Source of the DNA: Symbiodinium natans
Taxonomy: Eukaryota; Sar; Dinophyceae; Suessiales; Symbiodiniaceae
Direction: 5' to 3'
Length of the DNA stretch: 64,000 nt
Assembly (NCBI GenBank): GCA_905221605.1
Contig: CAJNDS010002215.1
Coordinates: 186,001 to 250,000, forward strand
Shown: piece by piece, positions 21,781 to 32,244 of the stretch
Position numbering within the stretch: position 1 is the stretch's first letter
Layout: each line of letters begins with the position of its first letter
Program-made: the position numbers and the translations under genes
The notes under the pieces: model-generated
The model's database searches: none
What the model saw: the letters and a program-made list of their open reading frames with translations, nothing else
Told to the model about the DNA's origin: nothing

Positions 21781-22196
21781 GTGATCTCCTGTGTTGTAAC
21801 AGTGCCGTCTTCAAATTCTGTGTTCGTCATCGGTTCTGTTATGTTCTGTTGCTGCCCAAGCCCAACCACTGCATCCACAATCATTCCCACAGATAATCAG
21901 CGTAGCATGAGCCCAGCATGAGCCTGAAGCAGGGCTGGTATCAGGGCATTCAGGAGACACTTGCCACGTGCAACAGTCCCCAAAAAAGCATGCTACTTGG
22001 ATTGTTTCGACCGCACGGGAAGCAGTCCGGAGCTATCGCAGAAGGCCGAATGGCTGCTGTCTGGGGCCGGAAAGACGAACCACGCTGAGAGACAACAGCG
22101 AGTCAGCACTACCATCGCATGACAAGGATGCTAGGCATGGGCCGCGGCATGGGCCTTTTGCATCTCAAAGTAGAGAGAAGCAGCTGCAGAGCAAGC

Positions 22197-22410
22197 CATG
22201 ATGACATGGGTGTCATGATCTGGCACATGCTCAAAGCCTGGAAGGACTACCGAAATCACACGAATGTTACTGCCATGGAGTTGCTGGGCTTACAACAGAA
22301 TCAGAAGTATTTAGTTCGTGGGGATGAGGGTGACGATCTTCATGTCATAGGCACGCAGCATGAGGAGCTGAAGAGCTTTACAGCTAGTTGTCTGGCGGCC
22401 TCGGAAAACT
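22197..22410 (+). CDS. Exon candidate, long single frame
   Basis: Reads HDDMGVMIWHMLKAWKDYRN then AMELLGLQQNQKYLVRGDEG and EELKSFTASCLAASENSNS. The frame is open on both sides (22119-22649). Confidence 0.58.
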
Positions 22411-22878
22411 CAAACTCCGTCAAACCCCCAAGCATTCCTAGGCAGATGGCCTCAGCCCTAGGTTTCCGACGCAGTCGAAGCCGCATGTCCCTGCATGCCG
22501 CTACGAAGCTCGGCCCGCAACATTGCTTGTTTCTGTTTCGTGGATGGTGTGTTCGGGTGAGGGTGAGGGGTCCAAGCTTGGAGTTCAGCTCCGAATCGCG
22601 TCCTGTTTGGTCTTTCTGTCCTTCTGAAGCGACATATGCGGAAAAGTAGGCCGTTGGAGGCTGTGTTGTTGGCTTGTGTCCCTGCTCCATTAACCGCAGG
22701 ATTTCGCGGACATCGCCGGGTACTGCTCGTATGAAGGCGTGGAACTGCGCGTGCAAAAGTTCAGTGTAGACGCAGCAAGCTGCAGTGCAGCAACGTCTGG
22801 CATAACTCACAAGATTTTACCGTAAAGGAATCCGCACAGCTGACTCAACTCCTTGCCCTCACCCCTCTTTGCCGTCAG

Positions 22879-23249
22879 ACAAGTACTACAGCCACACCTT
22901 CGGACTCAGTGCCGACCTCATTGCAGCTACTCTAAGGGGAAGCGTGGAACAGCGCCGTCTGAGGAGAAACGTCGTAGGGATGAAGCAGCGGGGCTTCATG
23001 TTTGGGCTCACTGAGGGTTCCGGCTGTAGAATCCTTTGTGGCAGACGCCCAAGCCATGAGTTGCTGAGTGCTTCCTTTGCTGAGGCGATCCATGCACAGC
23101 TTCCTGCTGCAAAGCTGGTGCATCCTGCAACGCCTCGACTCGCGAGACCGTCTGAAAACTTCGGAACCCAAAAACAAGCCTTTGTAGGCTCTGGATCTCA
23201 ACAAGCCCAAATTGTCCCGAACCAAATTTCAGAAGCCAACCCTACGTGA
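22879..23249 (+). CDS. Terminal exon, 123 codons, TGA
   Basis: Excellent acceptor (CCTCACCCCTCTTTGCCGTCAG). Reads KYYSHTFGLSADLIAATLRG then SVEQRRLRRNVVGMKQRGF and ends VPNQISEANPT-stop. Not recognised. Confidence 0.65.
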
Positions 23250-23544
23250 AGTGCCTCTAAGAGCTACGAATCATCTCTCTCATCTTAGTGCCCTGTACAA
23301 TTTACAACACTTGAGAAGATGCCCCGTGTCCCTGTGTCGCCGAAGTGCCGACCTGGAGACTTTGACCACTTTTTGTGTGGACCCCGCTGCGGGCCGCGGA
23401 AAAGAGGGTCACGCCCTGCACCTTAGTGGGCTTTTCCGTGACGGGCAAGTACTCAAACGGTGAAGATGAAGCGCGCTTTTTTCTGACCACTGCCACGACT
23501 GTCGCACTCCTGCACCAAGGCTGCAATCCTTCGGAAGCTGGCGT

Positions 23545-24042
23545 TTGGCGGTGGAGGACTTCTGCGGCATCATGCCATGCCATGTTTGCGGCATGAAGTT
23601 AGAAGTAGACTACATCTCCAACAGCTGCTACATCTCCCTCTACAAAGGGGAGGCCTCCAGGTTCCGAAGGTGGATGTGGAGTCTGCGCCACCCACATTTA
23701 CGTGGGAGTATTTGCGGTCGAGTTACCCAGTCAACTCAGTCAACCAGTAAACCCTCTTTGGACAGCACCATGACCTCTTACTGCAAAGCCCCAAGCGAGA
23801 ACCAAGCTTCTCGCCAGGAGGGCAGGGCGACGCAGGATCTGGCACAGGCCGGGATGGCACGGACTTTGAGAAAGTTTGAGAGCTGTGAGAGGGGGCAGGC
23901 AATTCTTGCATGCGCTTCTTTTCTTGATTCAGCTTGCGGCTTTTTGGCTAAGCCTGCAGTCGCAACTTTCGAAGGCGCAGGCCAGCAAATGCTCGGCCGT
24001 GGACCAGGCCTTGCAAGATCTCACAAGTCGCAAGTAGTTTAG
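23545..24042 (+). CDS. Long frame with CxxC, possibly terminal exon
   Basis: About 165 codons, extending further upstream. Reads VEDFCGIMPCHVCGMKLEVD then YISLYKGEASRFRRWMWSLR, ending in TAG. CHVC with later Cys could bind zinc (inference). It may contain an unseen intron. Confidence 0.52.
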   Translation: MAVEDFCGIMPCHVCGMKLEVDYISNSCYISLYKGEASRFRRWMWSLRHPHLRGSICGRVTQSTQSTSKPSLDSTMTSYCKAPSENQASRQEGRATQDLAQAGMARTLRKFESCERGQAILACASFLDSACGFLAKPAVATFEGAGQQMLGRGPGLARSHKSQVV

Positions 24043-24204
24043 TGCCTGCCTAGTGCCAACAATCAGCCATCGTCATCTCCACGATAGCACGTGCATCTCA
24101 AGGTTGTTCCATCCTGAATCCTCAGTCTCAGGACGCGACAGCATCGCGCACCCCTGTTTGCTTTCCTTGTCACATTCTCTGGTCTCTTCTTCCTGCTGTT
24201 GCAG

Positions 24205-24534
24205 TAGCGGCATCATGTGTGCACAGCGGTGTGACACTTGGAAGTATCCCAAGCCTGTCCAAGCACTGCTAGACCAGGCCCTCCAGCAGGCAATGATGGC
24301 GCCAGGGGCTTTGCTTGCAGGCTACAGCAAGTGCCAAGAGACTTGCACATGCCCGTATCCAACTGGGTCGAGGTTTTGATTTGGGATAAGCCAATGACAA
24401 GAGACAAAAGGCGATCCGAGCCGATGAGAGGGGGAGCCGACGGAGGCTCCCTAACTGAAGTTCTAAATGATGCATCCTTGGTCTTTGGGCAAGTGCCAGA
24501 CTGTGGGACCTTAACGCTCATTGAGGAAGCCTAA
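24205..24534 (+). CDS. Exon region with two coding frames, TAA end
   Basis: Acceptor TCTCTTCTTCCTGCTGTTGCAG. First frame: QRCDTWKYPKPVQALLDQAL. From about 24322 a second frame reads VPRDLHMPVSNWVEVLIWDK then GGSLTEVLNDASLVFGQVPD, ending LIEEA-stop at 24534. The frame change implies an intron near 24290-24321, ending GCTTTGCTTGCAG. Confidence 0.58.
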
Positions 24535-24622
24535 GGATGAAGTTTCGGAGCGGGTGATGTAGCTTAGCAAGGCTTGGATCATGGTGCAAGTGGTGCGAGT
24601 ATAGCCAACTGAGGCTTGAGCG

Positions 24623-24904
24623 ATGCCAGGAGCAGCCGGGGTTGGAGACCAAGCCTCCATGGAGCCATGGCATCTTTCTGAAAAGCCCGTGGTACACAAC
24701 GTTTTCAAAGCAAACCAGAAAAACCCGGCCCGTTTGCGGCCTGACCCTGGTTCGCACCTCCACGAAGCTCAGCCTGTGAGGCCCTTTCATTGTCAGCTCC
24801 TTTCGGCCTGGCGGGGGCTGATCCTGCAGCGGAAGTCGCGCCAGGATCCCAGCCAAGGAAGGGCCTCGTACACTCTTTTCAAGCGTCCGAAGCCTCTGCC
24901 AAAG

Positions 24905-24942
<38 letters not shown>

Positions 24943-25108
24943 ATCCCTCACACCTCTACATCTTCCCCGATGTGTCTCATCTGCTTGGCTTTTCTGGGCC
25001 ATGGCCTTCTTGCAGAATGGGCCCTTGCATGTAGGGTACCCTTCAGTGGACGAGCATGTGCAAAGCAGCCATATTGGGTTTGATGTTGTTAGCTCGCGGC
25101 TGCTTCAG
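24623..25108 (+). CDS. Gene start: first two exons in phase
   Basis: Exon 1 24623-24775 starts MPGAAGVGDQASMEPWHLSE and ends EAQP|GTGAGG, exactly 51 codons. Exon 2 25016-25108 follows TGGCCTTCTTGCAG, reads NGPLHVGYPSVDEHVQSSHI and ends RLLQ|GTGACC, exactly 31 codons. The intron contains the 44-C tract. A trans-splice AG (CTTGAG) lies just before the ATG. Product unknown; gene continues downstream. Confidence 0.66.
24907..24950. repeat. C44 homopolymer in intron
   Basis: Uninterrupted run of 44 C within the intron between exons 24623-24775 and 25016-25108. Confidence 0.88.
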
Positions 25109-25385
25109 GTGACCGACACAAGCACCAGGCGATGCAGCTGGCCTTCACACGCGGAAGCGGCGCGGAGGAGCCGCGACACATTCTGAGACATCAACGTTTC
25201 GGAATCTGGGTGCGAACGTTCATGGAGGCATCGACCAGACCCCTTCAGCACCTGCCACTTCTGCAAGCTCTAGTGGCCCTAGCTGTCAGCTCTAAGATTC
25301 TAGGACTGTAAGCTCCAATCTACAACTACACATCCCTGTATGTATAAGATCCTCGTGGCTAAGCGCCGCTTGACGTGCTGCTGTC

Positions 25386-25483
25386 ATGAGTGGCGAAGCC
25401 GTGCCTTTCGCTCTTCGGGTGGGTGTTCTCTTTCCTTCTGCCCAGCTCCTTCGAAACCTCCCTGATTTCAAATATCGTACCAG
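25386..25483 (+). CDS. Possible first exon
   Basis: ATG reads MSGEAVPFALRVGVLFPSAQ then LLRNLPDFKYRT, ending AG|GTAGCT. It may instead be an internal exon of the gene starting at 24623. Confidence 0.5.
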
Positions 25484-25604
25484 GTAGCTGTAGCATTAAC
25501 GGATTCTTGGTTGCAATGGTAACAAAACTTTCTGCATTTCCGAGAAGCTTTCACGAGCTGTCCAGGATGTTTTGGTAGCTTCCTGCCGTGGCCTAAGTCT
25601 GCAG

Positions 25605-25814
25605 TGTGAGGCATCTCCTGTACCTGCAAATGGCAGCTCGGTGATGTCAGTGGAACAACAATGGGGGCAACTCACATCAGGCTTCTCCGGCTGGCGGCGT
25701 GCCCAAGAGGCTCCGATCCTGTCCGAGCTTGGATTTCGCTGCGTTGGAAGCCACCCCATTTGCTCGACGTGCCTGAATTGGCATAGTCGGCATCGTCGTT
25801 TCGCAACATCATGA
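25605..25814 (+). CDS. Terminal exon candidate, TGA
   Basis: Reads CEASPVPANGSSVMSVEQQW then GWRRAQEAPILSELGFRCVG and ends HRRFATS-stop. Acceptor CTAAGTCTGCAG. Confidence 0.52.
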   Translation, partial: CEASPVPANGSSVMSVEQQWGQLTSGFSGWRRAQEAPILSELGFRCVGSHPICSTCLNWHSRHRRFATS

Positions 25815-26498
25815 ACGGAACTCTCCACCCCTCATGTGGTACTACCCATTTCATCTCTTGCTCTGGTAAGAATCCCTAATGCTTGCCATCAAGGCCATCC
25901 CGTTCTTTATTGAGTAGAGTGAGCTGAGGGCCCCGTTCTGGTACTCCATGGGATGTCCAGACTTTGGAGGCGTGGCGTCAGCAGCGTGCCCAAGATGAGG
26001 CCCCGGCAAGGGAGGACAGGTTAAAGACTGCGAGAGCCCTTGGGCGCTTGCATCCGGGCTACTGAAAGGAAGATGTCTGCTCACGTCTCCTCGTTTGGGT
26101 TCGGAGGTTCGGGAGGCATCCCCCGTGTCCTCTTTACTTCCAAAATTTGGAGTGGCGTTGTTTTTGTGCAGGTTGTAGTGGGTTACTTCCCCTTTCACAT
26201 CTCAGACTCCTGAGGTTTGGGCAAGGTCTCCCCCGTTTAGGTCTTTCCATGTTGGGGTTCAGGGTTTGGAGAGCATGTTCCTTTAGGTTGTAGGGCCCCT
26301 TCGGTAGCTTGCTTCTGGAATTTTCACCCAAGGATGCATGTTTCCATATCGTCGATGTCCGTGTCGAGGTTCTATGGTTCGCGAAAGAATCTAAAGCGAA
26401 CACTGGCAAGACATCCTACTTCCAGCTCGCTGGATTGGAAGCAGCAGACATTCGAAGTTACAGGCCATAGCTTGACATCCTGATTGTGTGCTTTTCAG

Positions 26499-26600
26499 GA
26501 CGTCCCATTGCTGTGTACCGGAACAAGGGACTACCGGAGAGCGAAAGCACACATAAGCGAGTCAGTGATGCGCACTGTCAGCCTCGAAAGGCAGTACAAG
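26499..26600 (+). CDS. Internal exon, 34 codons
   Basis: Acceptor TTGTGTGCTTTTCAG; donor CAGTACAAG|GTGCCG; 102 bp. Two frames are open: DVPLLCTGTRDYRRAKAHIS and RPIAVYRNKGLPESESTHKR. Splice signals are good; frame undecided. Confidence 0.55.
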
Positions 26601-27427
26601 GTGCCGATAGCAGTACGACTGGTGACACGGCACGGTAAACCGATGCCCATGCCGAGGAAAGCAGAACCATCAGTCACTGATGCGGTTCTAGTACAGTAGC
26701 TCTAGTAACTCTAGCAGTATTTCTGGTCTCCATGCACTGACAGTCAGTAGAGATAGCAGATGTCCTGGACTATAGCCGCTGATGAGAAATGCAGCCCCAT
26801 CATTGTCTTGTTACTGTCGGGTACGGTTGTGATTGTATGGCTCGGATTCGTCACGCATTCCTGTTGCTGCACGAAAGCCTTAAAATACAAAGCCTTAGCA
26901 TACCGTTATCTTGCTGTTCGTGACCTCCTTCTGCAGCAAGGGCGAATCTCGCAACGTTAGTCTTTAGGTGCATTGCGCTGCGTGCCCGGAGAACTCGAAT
27001 CATGAATTGTGTTGGGCGGCACAGACAGAACTGTGAATTGTGGAGGGTTGTCAAAACCCTGTCCAGCAAGATTGGTCTTGCTGATTGTCTTTTAAGGATC
27101 TGGGGAAACGGAAAGCTCGACCTCTTGCTGCCAGGCGGTGGCCGGAGCCCGCGCAACCACACGTTTGAAGACCTTAGGTGCGCTGAGGCCAGGAAACCAA
27201 GCCATTCGAAGCGGTTGTGTTTCTCATGTGAACATCCGTCTAGCCTCCGAGCTCACATACTCCAGCGTCATGAGGGCTCCTCAGCCAGGCGAAGTGAGGA
27301 TGCGGAGTACGAGACCTTGCTCCTTTTTCACTTCCTTGTGGCGACCTTGGGGTTGAGTTGGCTGCTTTGAAGAGCAAGTGTTGAGGCTGGTCCTCAACCC
27401 GAGGCGTGGCTTCGCTGCTTACTCCAG

Positions 27428-27498
27428 GGCAAGGTGGAGAAAAGCCAGAAGGCCATCTCGGAAACCAAAGGGCCTGGCAAGGAACTCGTAGAGCTCAG
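27428..27498 (+). CDS. Lys/Glu-rich internal exon
   Basis: Acceptor GCTGCTTACTCCAG; reads KVEKSQKAISETKGPGKELV then ELR; donor CAG|GTTAAG. Confidence 0.6.
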
Positions 27499-27644
27499 GT
27501 TAAGGTTTTTGGCACTGGGGCACAGCATCGTGCAGCGTGATGTCGCCCATTGTTTGCTAGATGAGTGTCACATCGCCCACAATTGCTTACTGACTAGGGC
27601 AAAGTTTCGACGTGTTTGAATAACAGCCCTGGTCTGGCATGCAG

Positions 27645-27700
27645 GAGAAGGCAATGACGCACGCCTTCGGCCAGCTCATGCTCGATGACGAGATGCTCAG
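27645..27700 (+). CDS. Short internal exon
   Basis: Acceptor TGGCATGCAG; reads EKAMTHAFGQLMLDDEML; donor CAG|GTATGC. Not in phase with 27428-27498, so an exon probably lies between. Confidence 0.55.
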
Positions 27701-28012
27701 GTATGCGGCTGTAGAAGCCGTGCGTTCATGGTCAAGCTACAGCCCCTGAGCCTCCTAGCCCAACTGACCCGATGTAAGTTGCCATCACGTTGCGTCCCGA
27801 CTCGCGAACTCCTCGCTGGTTGGATAAACGCAAGGTTTTGCTTAAACCTGGTGGTAAAAGAGATCGCATAAAGCTGGAATTGGTGCAGGTCCCGCTGCTT
27901 CAGCGAGTGGCGCCAGTCCGTGCACGACAGCCATCGTGTGGCGATCTCAGTTTGGTGGCCCTGACAGTCCCTTGCCCTACAACATGCAGTAATACAGGTC
28001 CTTCTCACATAG

Positions 28013-28216
28013 GCACAACGCCAACCACGGCATGCAAGCTCTGCTTCTCCAGTCGCTCAAGCTCTCCAGTCCATATTCAGAATAGCTTTGCCCTGACGAG
28101 GAGGCTGTGAAGGCTGCGACAGAACGCGAGGCGCTAGTTTCAATGTTTGGAAAGGTTTGCTTGTAGTGCTGTGATGAAGACAAATGGCTCGTGGCGAATA
28201 TCCGCGACACAGCAGC
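28013..28216 (+). CDS. Exon region interrupted by two in-frame TAG
   Basis: One frame reads HNANHGMQALLLQSLKLSSP (28013 on), then TAG at 28083, then LCPDEEAVKAATEREALVSM with GK|GTTTGC at 28155, then TAG at 28164, then CCDEDKWLVANIRDTAA to GTAAGA at 28217. Each TAG is also a plausible acceptor. Alternatives: separate exons, mutually exclusive exons, or a pseudogene. Confidence 0.5.
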
Positions 28217-28368
28217 GTAAGACTGTGAACGCCTTTGCTTTGCCCCTACTGACTACTGCTAAACCCTTGTTCCGAAACGAAATCAAACCTTTGATCCACC
28301 GAGGTCGCTTTTATAAATATCTGCGATGAAACATGGACACTTTTTTCACTTTTACCCGCTCCTTGAAG

Positions 28369-28806
28369 GCAGAAGAGCGGATGAGAGAAGCTCAGGAACA
28401 GAAGCTACAAGTGATGAGGCAGGGCTTCAGGGCAGGAAGAGCCTCAGTATCTGCAGCTGCAGTGGTATCTTCGGCTCGATTAAGTCCAGGCAATGACCGT
28501 AGCTCCAACTGTTTCGCGTGCGGCAGGCAAGCCTTCAGGAGTTCCGACGAGGTGGGCACTGCATGCCGAGTGGCCATGAAGCCTGACTTGCCTGTATCGA
28601 TGTATTCCTACGATGTGTACATATACAGATACACAATACACCAGAGTTTGCGTCTAACTCAAAACACATCTACAATGAATCTACAAGGGTCTGGGCAAGC
28701 TTCGGGATTCGAGCTCATGCATGCAGGGCGGTCTCCTTTTCAAGCGCTCGGGGGCCGCCCCTTTTGGTTTGAAGACCTTTTTCGATCGCGGTCCAAGGAG
28801 TCTTGA
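28369..28806 (+). CDS. Coiled-coil-like exon, end uncertain
   Basis: Acceptor TTTTACCCGCTCCTTGAAG; reads EERMREAQEQKLQVMRQGFR and then an Ala/Ser-rich stretch. The frame is open to 28806 but a GC donor at 28432 is possible. Confidence 0.5.
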   Translation, partial: AEERMREAQEQKLQVMRQGFRAGRASVSAAAVVSSARLSPGNDRSSNCFACGRQAFRSSDEVGTACRVAMKPDLPVSMYSYDVYIYRYTIHQSLRLTQNTSTMNLQGSGQASGFELMHAGRSPFQALGGRPFWFEDLFRSRSKES

Positions 28807-28830
28807 ATGGGATATAGGGTACCTCTTCAG

Positions 28831-28938
28831 GACATTGTTTCGGATTCTGTGGCTGCTCTCTGTCGCGAGGCCCTTCTCGGATCGGTCGTGCTGGCATGGC
28901 ATCACGCATCGAGGCTCTGCTTGGCAGCGAAATCAGGG
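28831..28938 (+). CDS. Ala/Leu/Trp helix exon
   Basis: Acceptor GTACCTCTTCAG; reads DIVSDSVAALCREALLGSVV then LAWHHASRLCLAAKSG; GGG|GTCCTT. 36 codons, phase 0 to 0. Resembles exons 29811 and 51034. Confidence 0.58.
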
Positions 28939-29139
28939 GTCCTTCTTCTCTTACCCCTCGTCTTGACGTGTCTTGACATTGGAAGTATCTGGAAGGGCAG
29001 CTTACTTTAAGGCTTTAGGAGCTACACGTCTGATCACGTGTCTGTTGTGTAAGCAGTGTAAGGGCAGGACCTGCAGAGATTCTGTAGTAGTGAATGTCCC
29101 AGATCCTCCTCTCCTTCTGCTCAAGTGAGCTCCCCAAAA

Positions 29140-29384
29140 AACCCCAAACCCCAAACCCCAAACCCTAAAAACCCAAAAAACCCTAAAAACCCTAAAAACC
29201 CTAAAAACCCTAAAAACCCTAAAAACCCTAAAAACCCTAAAAACCCTAAAAACCCTAAAAACCCTAAAAACCCTAAAAACCCTAAAAACCCTAAAAACCC
29301 TAAAAACCCTAAAAACCCTAAAAACCCTAAAAACCCTAAAAACCCTAAAAACCCTAAAAACCCTAAAAACCCTAAACCCTAAAC
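29140..29384. repeat. Variant telomere array (CCCTAAAAA)n
   Basis: About 24 tandem 9-bp CCCTAAAAA units with CCCTAAA at its right end. Nine-bp period leaves frames open on both strands (spurious NPK and RVF repeats). Confidence 0.9.
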
Positions 29385-29498
29385 CGGCTTTTGGAGGTCT
29401 GCCAAGCGCCGCTGCGCAGCGCAGAGCGCCGGTGAGGCTTTGCAAACGAGGCCGATGCCCCGCTTCCACGCCAGATGCTTGCAATCAAAGGTTCCGGT

Positions 29499-29573
29499 GG
29501 GTTTAGGGTTTAGGGTTTAGGGTTTAGGGTTTAGGGTTTAGGGTTTAGGGTTTAGGGTTTAGGGTTTAGGGTT
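29499..29573. repeat. (TTTAGGG)n array, about 10 units
   Basis: Perfect units in the opposite orientation to the array at 29140-29384, 115 bp away. Confidence 0.92.
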
Positions 29574-29810
29574 TCCAACACGAGATACATGACAGTGGAG
29601 CAGCAGCAGTCAGGTTCATGATCATGTGTTTGGTTCTGGGCACACTCAATTAGTTGAGACCTTGAGCCGAAGGCAGCAAGCTGAAAGAAGCAGGCCAATC
29701 CGGGTGGATCAGTGCGTGCTCTCTTATCTCTGGCATCCCAGAGCCTAGAACTCTTGCCAGTTGCCCAAAAGAAGCCCCAAGCTGCTAAAAGCTCATGAAA
29801 TCTCATGAAG

Positions 29811-29951
29811 ATCCGCGGAAAACCATCGCCCGGCACGCCCTCCCTTGCCAGCTTCTTCGTTGCCCGGGCCTTGGCGGCCTGGCACTTGGCCGCAAGTCGT
29901 GCCCTAGCAGCACGCTGCGCGCGGGCCAGACGGCGGTGCGCAGTGGACGAG
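29811..29951 (+). CDS. Ala/Arg/Trp helix exon
   Basis: Reads LASFFVARALAAWHLAASRA then LAARCARARRRCAVDE; GAG|GTCGGC; 47 codons, phase 0 to 0. The minus strand (29552-30025) is a 157-codon open frame, also Ala/Arg-rich; plus is preferred because of the neighbours. Confidence 0.5.
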
Positions 29952-30527
29952 GTCGGCATGTGAGGGGGATTTCTTGCTCGAAGCTTCAGAGCGCGTGTGA
30001 AAAGGAAAAGAACAACCACCGCCAAACAGAGCAGGTCGCTGATGACTTGTCATGCAGATAACATGTATTCCTGAGCAAGGATACGGCAGACGCACAATGT
30101 GAAAGCCCCCCGGCCCCACCCAAATCAACAGCTAGGTTTCAAGTGTTGAAGCATCTTACACCGAACGGGATTGACAACAACTGGCAGCTAGACTTGTTGC
30201 CGACTACAAGGAGCCTTTGCGCAACACTCGTGTACTACCGAACTCAGAGATAGATGCTTTCTTGTCCAGGAAGGAACTGTAGGGGACTAGGGCATGTGCT
30301 AGACTCTCGGGATCTGAACCAAGGGACCTAGACTTGAAGTTTGGGAAGGCAGCCGCGCAGTTTCAGATGTAGCACCACCTTAGCCACCCTGATCACAGAT
30401 TGTTGGGGCCCCATTCTATTCCTGCACAGAGCCACGCAGTGAGTGGAAAGTTGAGAGTAGCTGGGTTGTGCCCTCAGCCCTACTGGGTGTGCAGCGCAGT
30501 AGAGCCCGAACCCGAAATCTCCCTCAG

Positions 30528-30671
30528 AAGGCTCTGGACACCTGGCTCTGTCGCGCCTTGCAGCGGGGCGTGGACTCTGCTGAGCTCCGCAGCTTCCAGG
30601 TGCCTCTTCGCAGAAAGATGCGAAAAGCTGAGATGTTCTCTGAGAGGCGTGCAAGACTGCGTAGTGCCTGA
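30528..30671 (+). CDS. Exon with Trp helix, optional terminal
   Basis: Acceptor CCGAAATCTCCCTCAG; reads KALDTWLCRALQRGVDSAEL then RSFQ|GTGCCT (30599), or continues RRKMRKAEMFSERRARLRSA to TGA 30671. Confidence 0.58.
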   Translation, partial: KALDTWLCRALQRGVDSAELRSFQVPLRRKMRKAEMFSERRARLRSA

Positions 30672-30787
30672 AGTGCATTGTAACTCCTTGAGGTGTAATC
30701 CCAGGTGACGCTTGACAAGGTTGCAGTCCATACTTTTCCGGCCAGGGTAGCAGGTGGCGGTCATACTTACCCAGTTGTCATCCGCAG

Positions 30788-30967
30788 AGTGGGCAGACAC
30801 ATGCCGACGTTCATAAAACGCGCAACTCGTTGACCCGCTCTGCGTTGCCATGCTGCCTCAACAACTTGCTCACAGGATGGGAGGGGTACTGGAACTCGAC
30901 AGTTTCTGCATGTTTCTGCACGGAGTTGCAGCCTAAAGCCATCTGCAAACCAGGTGTCGCTCCTTGA
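30788..30967 (+). CDS. Terminal exon candidate, Cys-rich
   Basis: Acceptor CAGTTGTCATCCGCAG; reads SGQTHADVHKTRNSLTRSAL then CCLNNLLTGWEGYWNSTVSA and ends KPGVAP-stop (TGA). It has no Met near its start. Confidence 0.5.
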   Translation, partial: SGQTHADVHKTRNSLTRSALPCCLNNLLTGWEGYWNSTVSACFCTELQPKAICKPGVAP

Positions 30968-31279
30968 CTGCTGGCGCGAAGCAGCGCCTGCCTCAGATGA
31001 CTCGCAGCTTTCACTGACATCCGGGAACGTTAGATCCATGACCAAGACCACCTTGAAAATGGAAGTGTGCCTATGAGACAGGGAGTCCCTTGAAAGTTCA
31101 AAATGGCTTGGAGGCTGTGGCCCTCCGCAACGCCAGGGGCAGGCTGCCCGTATCCCGAGCCCGGGCAGAGCAGATGAGCAAGGTGCCCCCTGCAAGAAGG
31201 AATACTGTAGGGGCCGATTCGTGGCTGTTTTTTGTTCAACATGTTCGTGAAACCTGAGCCATCCTGAGCCATCAAGCAG

Positions 31280-31667
31280 CATCAAGCAGCTGAAGCCGGA
31301 GCCTCCTGAAAAGGAGCTGGGCCTTGGTGCCCTCTGCGGCGCTCTGGAAGCCTGGCGTCGCCTCGGCGCTTTGGCCCCGCGCCGCCGGGGCCGGGAGCGG
31401 GCGGTAGCGACGCCCGGCAGCGCATGGCAGCGAGGGCGGTTTGATGCTTTGTTAGGTTCGTCCAGCACCTCGTCCAGTGGAATTACAGGAAGCATAAGCA
31501 AGAAGCTCCCCCGATCTTCACTGTTCCCTGTGCGAAGTTTGCGAGTGAAATCGTGCAAAACAGGTCACGAGAGTCCCCCGTGGCTTAGGGCTAGGCGGCC
31601 AGGCGTTGCATCGTGCATTTTCCTGGAGCTCTGGCTCGAAGCCCGGAGCTTCCTAAACCCCGTTTAG
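31280..31667 (+). CDS. Large exon, 129 codons, TAG end
   Basis: Acceptor GCCATCAAGCAG; reads IKQLKPEPPEKELGLGALCG then ALEAWRRLGALAPRRRGRER and a Ser-rich stretch. The minus strand has the longest non-repeat frame of the window (30767-31558), helped by high GC; see rejected. Confidence 0.55.
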
Positions 31668-31733
31668 CTTTGGGGGGATTGAACATGTCATTGTAAGTCA
31701 ATCGCGAATGGTAGAAGGAGAAGCCATGAGAAG

Positions 31734-31745
31734 CCCCCCCCCCCC
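31734..31745. repeat. C12 homopolymer
   Basis: Followed by AATCAG; another poly-C just before a possible acceptor. Confidence 0.75.
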
Positions 31746-32244
31746 AATCAGAACCATACAACTACAAGGCTTGCAGAGGGGTCTTAGCTCCTTCCGTCTT
31801 GCCAGAAACTTCAGCCACCACAACGCATGCACACAGTAGGACAGGCACAACCCACTTTCAGAGGGTAGTAACCCGCACCACCAATTTCAAGAGCTGTCCG
31901 AAGCCATGGGCCAGAGTCCGGCTTGCGGTCGCTGGGCTGAGAGACGTTTTGATGCTAAGATTCAAGATGCGCAAGGTCGAATTTGTAGTGGCTGCGGGGC
32001 GCAGACTTGTCGATAACGATGAGAATGTACTGAATCGCAGTCAATGTCGTCAGCAACTTGCAGGAAGCAGCGTAGAGGACGAAGATAGGGCAGCGTCGAG
32101 TCGTAGTACGTTGGTTTCATGTGCGCCGGACACACAAGCCTGTTACCCCTGGCCTCGTCTGGTACAAGGGAGAGTGCGGCGCAGTGCCAGGAGCGTGCTT
32201 AGCTGCTTCCTGCAAAGTCAGTGAGTCCGTAGTAGGAAATCCAC

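Noticed and set aside
27230-27270. C2H2 zinc finger-like CFSCEHPSSLRAHILQRH
   Set aside because: Spacing between Cys and His pairs is about eight, too short for a C2H2 finger.
29002-29484. 160-codon minus frame with FRVFRV repeats and plus NPK repeats
   Set aside because: Translation of the 9-bp CCCTAAAAA array.
30767-31558. 263-codon minus-strand frame, longest outside repeats
   Set aside because: It overlaps phase-plausible plus exons (30788, 31280), crosses a very GC-rich stretch where stops are rare, and has no good minus splice context. Not excluded entirely.
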